NCBI RefSeq assembly: GCF_026226775.1
Contig: NZ_JAKKOD010000002.1
Location: 444,501-508,500, forward strand
DNA: 64,000 nucleotides
Reading direction: 5' to 3'
Source of the DNA: Avibacterium sp. 21-586
GTDB taxonomy: Bacteria > Pseudomonadota > Gammaproteobacteria > Enterobacterales > Pasteurellaceae
Position numbers and translations under genes: made by a program. The notes beneath the pieces were generated by a model. The model did no database searches, was not told the origin of the DNA, and saw only the letters and a list, made by a program, of their open reading frames with translations. Of the stretch, positions 57,704 to 64,000 are shown piece after piece (within the stretch, counting starts at the first letter, position 1; every line of letters begins with the position of its first letter).

Positions 57704-58288
57704 ATGAGATTGTGTGATACCGACATTGAGCGTTATTTAGATGAAGGCATTATCAGCTTAACGCCACGCCCAGATAACGACAAAATCAATGGCGCCACCG
57801 TTGATGTGCGTTTGGGCAATTCTTTCCGCGTGTTTCGTGAGCATACTGCGCCTTACATTGATTTAAGCGGCAAAAAAGAAGACGTTTCCGCTCAGCTTGA
57901 AGCGGTGATGAGCGATGAAATTCTTATTGACGATGGTGAAGCCTTTTTCCTGCACCCCGGTGAACTGGCGCTTGCCACCACCTTTGAAGCGGTATCCTTG
58001 CCCGCCAACATTATCGGTTGGCTAGATGGTCGCTCTTCCCTTGCCCGCCTAGGATTAATGGTACACGTTACGGCACACCGTATCGATCCAGGTTGGAATG
58101 GGCGTATTGTGCTAGAATTTTACAATTCAGGCAAACTGCCTTTGGCGCTGCGTCCGAAAATGGTGATTGGTGCATTGAGTTTTGAAGTGCTAAGTGGCGA
58201 GGCGGCACGTCCTTATAATCGCCGTCAAGATGCTAAATATAAAGATCAGCAAAATGCGGTGGCCAGCCGTATTGATAAGGATAAATAG
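57704..58288 (+). CDS. dcd: dCTP deaminase
   Basis: A 194-residue homotrimeric enzyme that converts dCTP to dUTP for thymidylate synthesis. Landmarks are [15 protein letters not shown] near 30-44 and the active-site block [35 protein letters not shown] (about 110-145), where the Glu of LEF is catalytic. Length equals the family (193). It is followed 3 bp later by the AsmA-like gene. Confidence 0.97.
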   Translation: MRLCDTDIERYLDEGIISLTPRPDNDKINGATVDVRLGNSFRVFREHTAPYIDLSGKKEDVSAQLEAVMSDEILIDDGEAFFLHPGELALATTFEAVSLPANIIGWLDGRSSLARLGLMVHVTAHRIDPGWNGRIVLEFYNSGKLPLALRPKMVIGALSFEVLSGEAARPYNRRQDAKYKDQQNAVASRIDKDK

Positions 58289-58291
58289 ACA

Positions 58292-59602
58292 ATGAAAAAG
58301 AAAGCAATATGGCTAATCGCACTGTTGTGCGTTGGGTTGTGCTTTCTTTTTTGGCAAAAATCCCGTTTAACCGCACTGCTTTCTGAACGCCTTGCGCAAC
58401 AGCATATCCAAGTGGCGCAAGTGGAAAGCCAGCTTTTCCCCGCCCAATTATCTTTATATAACGTCAAGTTTCAACAAAAAGCGCGGTGGTTTTTTTTCGA
58501 AAAAATCGTGCTTGAACTCAATCCCATCGCGTTGTTTGGCGGTGAGCTTAAGTTGAATGAAATTCAACTACATAACGGCAATATTAGCAACTCTCAATGG
58601 CAAGGGCTAAATTTTAGCCTAAAACCCACCGCACTTTCTTGGCAGGATGTAGTCTATTTACTCAATGCCTTACCACAAAATGCGCCGCTGAATTTGCAGA
58701 AACCTGTGCAAATGGCGTTCAGTGCGCAGGCAACACGAGCAGCAAGCCAGATCCAGTTACAAGGCAATGTGCAGCTTTCTCATAATGGTTTAGCATTTGA
58801 ACAACTTGCAGGGCAATGGCAGTTTGACCATCCCCTTTATGGTGATGTGGATACAATGGCGTTGCAGTTAAAACAAGGGTATTTACGCAGTGAAATGCAA
58901 GACGAAACAAGCCATTATCAGCTTGATTTCACAGATTTGAGTATTAATCAAATTCCCTTTTCTCAAGGCAAAATTCAGCTTGAATTTCAACCGCACTTTA
59001 TCAATGGAAAACTTGCTTTAGCACCGCAAGGGGAGATTGATTTTCAATTTTATCAACAATCCGATCGCGTTCAGTTTTCCGCGCAAAATATCGCCATAGA
59101 ACAATGGCTTGCCTTGTTTAAGCTGCCAGTGCTAGCAACGGGGCGGGCGCAATTAAAAGGGCAAGTGGCACTTGTTAAACAGCAGATTGAGCAAGGGCAG
59201 GCCAGCTTACAAATCATCAATGGTAAGGTGAAAAACGTGAATTTGTTAGCCATCGTGGCACAACGTTTACCGATTAATTATGATTCAGCACGTTTGCAAC
59301 ATATGGATTCACCCTTTGAACGACTTACTACCCAACTAATTTGGGATCAGCAAAAAATGCAATGGCAGAATTTGCAATTACGTGATCCTTATTTTCAGCT
59401 CGTGGGGGAAGGTACGGTGGATCACGTGAGCCAAAAATGTGATTTTTTAGTTAATATCAATTTGCGTGAGAAAAAATATCAAAACTTCCGTTTGCCATTA
59501 CATTTTTTCGGTGATTGCCATTCGCCGCAATATAAAATTGAGTCTACCCAAGGGCTAAAAAAACAGCTCAACGATTTATTCAAACAACGCCTTTCTCGTT
59601 GA
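58292..59602 (+). CDS. Short AsmA-family membrane protein
   Basis: A 436-residue protein with an N-terminal membrane anchor (about 4-22) and a periplasmic region. The start KKKAIWLIALLCVGLCFLFWQKSRLTALLSERLAQQHIQVAQVESQLFPAQLSLYNV is typical of AsmA. The C-terminal half has GKVKNVNLLAIVAQ near 315, matching the conserved AsmA GVxxGVDLxxxL-type block. E. coli AsmA, in the same place after dcd, has about 617 residues, so this is a reduced form. AsmA proteins are thought to bridge phospholipids to the outer membrane. Confidence 0.85.
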   Translation: MKKKAIWLIALLCVGLCFLFWQKSRLTALLSERLAQQHIQVAQVESQLFPAQLSLYNVKFQQKARWFFFEKIVLELNPIALFGGELKLNEIQLHNGNISNSQWQGLNFSLKPTALSWQDVVYLLNALPQNAPLNLQKPVQMAFSAQATRAASQIQLQGNVQLSHNGLAFEQLAGQWQFDHPLYGDVDTMALQLKQGYLRSEMQDETSHYQLDFTDLSINQIPFSQGKIQLEFQPHFINGKLALAPQGEIDFQFYQQSDRVQFSAQNIAIEQWLALFKLPVLATGRAQLKGQVALVKQQIEQGQASLQIINGKVKNVNLLAIVAQRLPINYDSARLQHMDSPFERLTTQLIWDQQKMQWQNLQLRDPYFQLVGEGTVDHVSQKCDFLVNINLREKKYQNFRLPLHFFGDCHSPQYKIESTQGLKKQLNDLFKQRLSR

Positions 59603-59662
59603 GTAAAATCTAGACTTCTGTGCTAGAATAGTCTTTCCTTCTTTTGCTAACCATATTGATAG

Positions 59663-60847
59663 ATGTTATCTCCCAAAATTGTTCGCCGAGTGAAATTATG
59701 GCGTGTTATTTGTATGGCGTTTTCCGCCTTTATTTTCAACACTACCGAGTTTATCCCAGTGGCGCTGTTGTCGGATATTGCTCAAAGTTTCCAAATGCCT
59801 GTCAGCCAAACTGGGCTGATGATCACTATCTATGCGTGGATTGTTTCTTTGCTTTCCTTGCCTTTTATGCTGCTTACCGCCAAGTTAGAACGGCGTAGTT
59901 TGCTGATTAAGCTTTTTATTCTCTTTATTGTGAGTCATATTTTGTCTTGCGTGGCGTGGAATTTCCAAGTGCTGCTGATTTCTCGCATTGGCATTGCTAT
60001 TTCTCATTCTGTATTTTGGGCGATCACCGCTTCACTCACCGTTCGCCTTGCGCCAAAAGATAAAAAAGCACAAGCGCTCGGCTTGTTAGCAATGGGCAGC
60101 GCCTTGGCAATGGTGTTAGGCTTGCCGTTAGGGCGTATTATCGGCCAATGGCTCGGCTGGCGTACCACCTTTGGTTTGATTGGCATGGTGGCGTTTATCG
60201 TGTTGATTTTTTTATATAAATTATTACCGCACTTAGTGAGCAAAAACGCCGGCACATTAAAAAGCGTTCCGCTATTATTTAAACGCCCGCTGTTGGTGGG
60301 GTTATTTGTTCTTACCGCCATTGTGATTTCCGCTCATTTCACCGCATACAGCTATGTTGAACCTTTTATGATTCAAGAAGTGAGCATCGCTCCAACGGAA
60401 ACCACCTTGATTTTATTGCTGTTTGGCTGCGCAGGAATGATCGCCAGTATGCTATTTAGCCGCTTTCACCGCTTTGGGCCAGCAAAATTTCTGCTGATTG
60501 CAATGAGCAGCCTTGCTCTTTCACTCTTTGCCTTAGTGCTATTAAAAGACCATTCCACCTTGACTTATCCTTTGGTGTTATTGTGGGGCATTGGCATTGC
60601 AGGGATTGGCTTGAGCTTGCAAATCCGCATTTTACAACTCGCGCCAGATGCTACGGACGTGGCAATGGCGATTTTCTCAGGCATTTATAATATCGGCATT
60701 GGCGGCGGCGCATTGCTCGGCAACCAAGTAATGCAACATTTGGGGTTGTCTTATATTGGAATGGTTGGCGGTATTTTTGCCTTGGTTAGCATTATGCTAT
60801 TTTTAGCGATTCATTTTAAATACCGCTATTTGCCTATTTCACCGTAA
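59663..60847 (+). CDS. MFS exporter, SotB/YdeA sugar-efflux family
   Basis: A 394-residue major facilitator with 12 predicted helices. The N-terminal WRVICMAFSAFIFNTTEFIPVALLSDIAQSFQM and the loop RRSLLIK between helices 2 and 3 resemble SotB, which exports arabinose and IPTG. Motif GRIIGQWLGWRTTFGLIG follows in helices 5-6. The exact substrate cannot be read from sequence. It ends in convergence with ybhA. Confidence 0.85.
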   Translation: MLSPKIVRRVKLWRVICMAFSAFIFNTTEFIPVALLSDIAQSFQMPVSQTGLMITIYAWIVSLLSLPFMLLTAKLERRSLLIKLFILFIVSHILSCVAWNFQVLLISRIGIAISHSVFWAITASLTVRLAPKDKKAQALGLLAMGSALAMVLGLPLGRIIGQWLGWRTTFGLIGMVAFIVLIFLYKLLPHLVSKNAGTLKSVPLLFKRPLLVGLFVLTAIVISAHFTAYSYVEPFMIQEVSIAPTETTLILLLFGCAGMIASMLFSRFHRFGPAKFLLIAMSSLALSLFALVLLKDHSTLTYPLVLLWGIGIAGIGLSLQIRILQLAPDATDVAMAIFSGIYNIGIGGGALLGNQVMQHLGLSYIGMVGGIFALVSIMLFLAIHFKYRYLPISP

Positions 60848-60874
60848 CCTATTGGTAGGAAATAGGCTTTTTAT
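60848..60874. terminator. Hairpin between sotB-like gene and ybhA
   Basis: CCTATT (60848-60853) pairs with AATAGG (60861-60866), then CTTTTTAT. An alternative pairing uses GCCTATTT (60832-60839) with AAATAGGC (60860-60867). Confidence 0.5.
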
Positions 60875-60898
60875 CTATTGAAAAGAGCGGTGAAAAAA

Positions 60899-61726
60899 TT
60901 ACAGATTTTTATCTGCAAACTGCTCTTTTAACACCTGTGCGATCCCTGCTTCATCATTACTTGTGATGGTGATCTTAGCTTGGTGTTTTACGTCATCTTC
61001 CGCGTTACCCATAGCGACTCCCAGACCTACTGCGGTGAGCATACTAATGTCATTGTGATTATCACCAAAAGCGAGCACCTGTTGCGGTGCAATCTGCCAT
61101 TGATTTAATACTTCTAACAATCTTGCCCCTTTGGTGTTGCCAGCGTTGGCAATATCCACACGATCCACCCAAGACCATTCGCAGCTAAACTGCTCAATCG
61201 GCAACTCTGCCACCACCTGGTTCATAATGTCTTTGTTTTGTGCGCTAATCACGCATTTCCAGATTGGCTTGTCGTGATCGATTACATCTTGAATACTTTC
61301 TACTTTTCGCACTAAAGGACGGATATTCTCAGGACAACTGGCTACCCATTTCAAAAATTTCTCCATATGCGGATTTAGCTCAGCATAATTCATCGCATTG
61401 CGAGAATACATTAATAAATGGCAATGATGTTTGGTCGCGGTATCATAAATTTGCTGCGCTTGTTGTTGCGAAAGGGGATTAGCAGCTAGCACGTTGTCAT
61501 TTTGTACATCATAAACATAGGTGCCATTGCAACAAATAATCGGCGTAGTTAAACCCAGTTCCACATAATAAGGAACCACCGCCGTATGATGCCGCCCCGT
61601 TACCAATAGCACTTTAACGCCTTGCTGCTGTAACTTGGTTATTGCCTGTTTATTTTCCGCAAGAATCTGCCCTTGCGAATTCAGCAATGTGCCATCTAAA
61701 TCAAAAGCGACTGCTTGGTAGTTCAT
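60899..61726 (-). CDS. ybhA: HAD phosphatase YbhA (pyridoxal phosphate phosphatase)
   Basis: A 275-residue Cof-type HAD phosphatase. Motif I is FDLDGTLLNS (9-18), motif II TGRHH, with the YbhA-like ICCNGTYVYD and CEWSWVDRVDIANAGNTKGARL; motif IV is FGDNHNDISML. The sequence tracks E. coli YbhA, which dephosphorylates PLP and fructose-1,6-bisphosphate. It lies 24 bp after the epimerase gene on the same strand, so it may share a transcript. Confidence 0.9.
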   Translation of the reverse strand: MNYQAVAFDLDGTLLNSQGQILAENKQAITKLQQQGVKVLLVTGRHHTAVVPYYVELGLTTPIICCNGTYVYDVQNDNVLAANPLSQQQAQQIYDTATKHHCHLLMYSRNAMNYAELNPHMEKFLKWVASCPENIRPLVRKVESIQDVIDHDKPIWKCVISAQNKDIMNQVVAELPIEQFSCEWSWVDRVDIANAGNTKGARLLEVLNQWQIAPQQVLAFGDNHNDISMLTAVGLGVAMGNAEDDVKHQAKITITSNDEAGIAQVLKEQFADKNL

Positions 61727-61750
61727 ATTTTATTCCTTGTATTAGATTTA

Positions 61751-62446
61751 TTATTGTCCATAATACGCATTCTTACCGTGTTTGCGTAGGTAATGCTTAT
61801 CCAATAATTCTTGTTGCATTGACGTTAAATTCGGATTGAGTTGGTGGCTGAATAAATTCATATAACCAATTTCTTCTAACACCACCGCATTATGTACGGC
61901 ATTATCTGCATCAGTTCCCCAAGCAAAAGGACCGTGGGAATGAACTAATACAGCAGGCACATCTTTCGCCTCAATTTTGCGATTACGGAAGGTTTCAACA
62001 ATCACCTTACCAGTTTCTAATTCATACTCACCTGCAATTTCTTCTGGCGTCATTTTTCTTGTACAAGGAATACTGCCATAGAAATAATCGGCATGTGTGG
62101 TGCCAGCGGCAATTAAATCTAACCCTGCTTGAGCCCAAATGGTGGCGTGGCGCGAATGGGTATGCACAATGCCACCAATTTCAGGGAATTGACGGTATAA
62201 TTCCAAATGCGTTGCGGTATCAGAGGACGGTTTTTTCGTTCCCCACACGCGTTCACCTGTATTCACATCCACAATGACAATATCATCGGCAGTCATAGTT
62301 TCATAATCTACGCCCGAAGGTTTAATCGCCACCAATCCAGAAGTGCGGTCAATTTCACTGACATTTCCCCAAGTGAAGGTGACTAAGCGGTGTTTTGGTA
62401 AAGCCAAATTGGCTTGTAAGACTTTTTCGCGTAATTCCGCTAGCAT
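61751..62446 (-). CDS. araD: L-ribulose-5-phosphate 4-epimerase
   Basis: A 231-residue class II aldolase-like epimerase converting L-ribulose-5-P to D-xylulose-5-P. Metal ligands are the two His of [14 protein letters not shown] (about 95 and 97) and His in [10 protein letters not shown] (about 171). The equivalent proteins are AraD, UlaF and SgbE; the neighbours favour the ascorbate/xylulose (Ula/Sgb) version. It begins 7 bp inside the 3' end of ulaE. Confidence 0.93.
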   Translation of the reverse strand: MLAELREKVLQANLALPKHRLVTFTWGNVSEIDRTSGLVAIKPSGVDYETMTADDIVIVDVNTGERVWGTKKPSSDTATHLELYRQFPEIGGIVHTHSRHATIWAQAGLDLIAAGTTHADYFYGSIPCTRKMTPEEIAGEYELETGKVIVETFRNRKIEAKDVPAVLVHSHGPFAWGTDADNAVHNAVVLEEIGYMNLFSHQLNPNLTSMQQELLDKHYLRKHGKNAYYGQ

Positions 62447-63300
62447 GGGAAGCCTCCTTCTTGCATTTTTTGTTCAATAAAACGGCGTGCTTTGATGATT
62501 TCTTCAATCGACTCTTGGGCTTTTTCTGTCCACATTTCAATCAAGAACGCGCCTCGGTAATTGAGTTTAGCAAGGGTCTTAAAGCAAGTCACAAAATCCA
62601 CACAGCCTTCACCAAATGGCACATCACGGAATTGCCCTGCGCAGGTTTCTGTGACTTTATAAGTATCTTTCAAATGAATCGCAGAAATCTTGTCGATGCC
62701 CAATTTCAATTCCTCTACCACATTGTCATTCCAAGCAGACAGGTTGCCGAGGTCTGGATACACGGTAAACCAAGGGGAGCGAATAATGTCATCCCATTTT
62801 TTCCAACGCGTAATGGAGCTCATAAATTGCGTATCCATAATTTCCATAGAGAGGGTCACTTGATTACTTGCTGCTAACTCAACCGCCCATTCCATCCCTT
62901 GCTGAAAACGCTCAAGCGTACCTTCATCTTGCCCTTCGTAATACACATCATAGCCTGCCAGTTGAATGGTGCGAATACCAACATCTACCGCCAGCTGAAT
63001 GGCTTTCTCCATGATTTCATAGGCTTTTTTCCGTGTGGCTTCATCGTGGCTGCCAAAGGGAAAGCGACGATGTCCAGAAAGGCACATGGAGGGAATAGTC
63101 ACGCCGGTATTGATGATAGCTTGTATCAGTTCAAGGCGCTGTGCTTTTGTCCAATCTAAGCGGCTGAGGCGTTCATTGCTTTCATCAATGGAGATTTCCA
63201 CGAAATCAAAGCCACAGGCTTTGGCGATGGAAAGTCTATCTTGCCAGCTGATATGTTTAGGTAAGGCCTTTTCATAAATGCCTAGTTTATGTTTTCTCAT
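62440..63300 (-). CDS. ulaE: L-ribulose/L-xylulose-5-phosphate 3-epimerase
   Basis: A 286-residue TIM-barrel enzyme interconverting L-xylulose-5-P and L-ribulose-5-P. Landmarks are [45 protein letters not shown] (UlaE/SgbU family) and the metal-binding residues in [19 protein letters not shown] and HLKDT. AGGA is present upstream of the ATG. It is 45 bp after the kinase gene and overlaps the 4-epimerase gene by 7 bp. Confidence 0.93.
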   Translation of the reverse strand: MRKHKLGIYEKALPKHISWQDRLSIAKACGFDFVEISIDESNERLSRLDWTKAQRLELIQAIINTGVTIPSMCLSGHRRFPFGSHDEATRKKAYEIMEKAIQLAVDVGIRTIQLAGYDVYYEGQDEGTLERFQQGMEWAVELAASNQVTLSMEIMDTQFMSSITRWKKWDDIIRSPWFTVYPDLGNLSAWNDNVVEELKLGIDKISAIHLKDTYKVTETCAGQFRDVPFGEGCVDFVTCFKTLAKLNYRGAFLIEMWTEKAQESIEEIIKARRFIEQKMQEGGFPC

Positions 63301-63345
63301 TTTGTCTTCCTAATAAAATTAGTGAAATTTTGACCGCACTTTGGT

Positions 63346-64000
63346 TTATAATAAAGATTGTAATGCGGAGACAAACTGCTGATAACGCTGATACTTTTTC
63401 TGATATATAACAAAGTTTTGTGTATTTGGTATAACGAATTGTTGTTTCGCAGTGAATGGCATTGCACGCCCTTGAGTACCCTCCATTGCCATCATTGCTG
63501 CACCAAGGCACCCTGTTTCTTCAATTGCTGGAACTTCAATTTTCATCCCCGTAAGATCAGCAAGCATTTGCATCCATACTCGCGACTTGGCTGGCCCACC
63601 GGTAATGCGTAACACTTGCGTATTTGGAAAACGTTGCAACATTCGATCAAGGTGGTACTTCATACTGAATAGCACCCCTTCATAGATGGCTTGAAACAGA
63701 TGCATTTTGTTATGATGAGATTGGATTCCATAGAATCCTGATTTCATTCCTAGCCCTGCATTTGAGCCATATAAAAATGGCACAAAAAGCACCGCACTTT
63801 CGGTTATAGGTAATTCATCAATACCATCATTGATCGCCTGATAGCTGAGATTTCCCCACTCTTTTACAAACCATTCAAGATTACCCGCCGATGTTGGGCT
63901 AGCTTCGTGGATAATAAATTTTCCTTCTTGCGCATAGCGTCCATAGACAAATGGAAGGCTTTGATTGTGATCAATATGATCCGTTACCCCACTCACTACA
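63346..64000 (-). CDS. lyx: FGGY-family carbohydrate kinase, C-terminal part (Lyx-like; 5' end beyond window)
   Basis: About 218 residues of the C-terminal domain of a sugar kinase; the frame stays open to the right edge, so the N-terminal half is off-window. Landmarks are FVPFLYGSNAG, the FGGY-type glycine loop LRITGGPAKSRVWMQMLADLTGMKIEVPAIEETGCLGAAMMA. With ulaE and the 4-epimerase downstream this fits the L-xylulose/3-keto-L-gulonate kinase of the Haemophilus lyx operon. The substrate is inferred from context. Confidence 0.88.
   Translation of the reverse strand, partial: VVSGVTDHIDHNQSLPFVYGRYAQEGKFIIHEASPTSAGNLEWFVKEWGNLSYQAINDGIDELPITESAVLFVPFLYGSNAGLGMKSGFYGIQSHHNKMHLFQAIYEGVLFSMKYHLDRMLQRFPNTQVLRITGGPAKSRVWMQMLADLTGMKIEVPAIEETGCLGAAMMAMEGTQGRAMPFTAKQQFVIPNTQNFVIYQKKYQRYQQFVSALQSLL

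Overview
The window looks like a 64 kb stretch of core chromosome from a gamma-proteobacterium of the family Pasteurellaceae. It carries roughly forty copies of the Haemophilus-type DNA uptake core AAGTGCGGT / ACCGCACTT, both inside genes and as inverted pairs in terminators. It also has a comNOPQ-recC competence block and protein sequences close to Haemophilus and Actinobacillus families. By eye the DNA is about 40% G+C. The genus cannot be fixed from the sequence alone.

Layout. 1-6.9 kb: dnaN (partial) and dnaA on the minus strand, divergent from rpmH-rnpA-yidD-yidC, then a small conserved gene and mnmE. 6.9-8.9 kb: a small AT-rich accessory cluster directly after the 3' end of mnmE, with no uptake sequences. 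It holds a two-gene minus-strand unit (a soluble unknown protein and a membrane zinc-ribbon protein) divergent from a helix-turn-helix regulator. 9-14.7 kb: ribF, ileS, lspA, ispH. 14.8-17.5 kb: an agaVWEF-like mannose-family PTS. 17.5-21.3 kb: glpE and ubiA divergent around an FNR-like box, then hslV-(SMR exporter)-hslU behind a sigma-32-like promoter. 21.3-24.4 kb: asnA/asnC, udp, and three tandem tRNA-Lys genes. 24.5-31.5 kb: comNOPQ behind a CRP-S site, recC, and a secreted Sel1-repeat protein. 31.5-34.8 kb (minus): lptC-lptA-lptB-ptsN-rapZ. 35-39.8 kb: mlaFEDCB-ibaG-murA. 40-42.4 kb: hmp/nsrR with an NsrR operator, then a BON-LysM protein. 42.6-47.5 kb: tig, clpP, clpX, and der (minus). 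47.7-52.3 kb: lactate permease and lutABC. 52.5-56.9 kb (minus): afuABC with a perfect CRP site. 57-60.9 kb: udk, dcd, a short AsmA-family protein and a SotB-like exporter. 60.9-64 kb (minus): ybhA and the end of an L-xylulose/ulosonate pathway operon (araD-type epimerase, ulaE, partial lyx kinase).

How it fits together. The envelope genes form two divergent transport machines, Lpt for LPS export and Mla for phospholipid trafficking, followed by murA. Three carbon-source modules (lactate, sugar phosphates, L-xylulose/ascorbate-type sugars) sit close together, and two have good CRP sites. Stress functions (HslUV, ClpXP, Hmp/NsrR) carry recognisable control elements. The observations most worth checking are a PtsN whose phospho-acceptor histidine is lysine, an 'iron transporter' AfuA that keeps sugar-phosphate ligand residues, an SMR exporter gene embedded in hslVU, and the accessory cluster at the mnmE 3' end.
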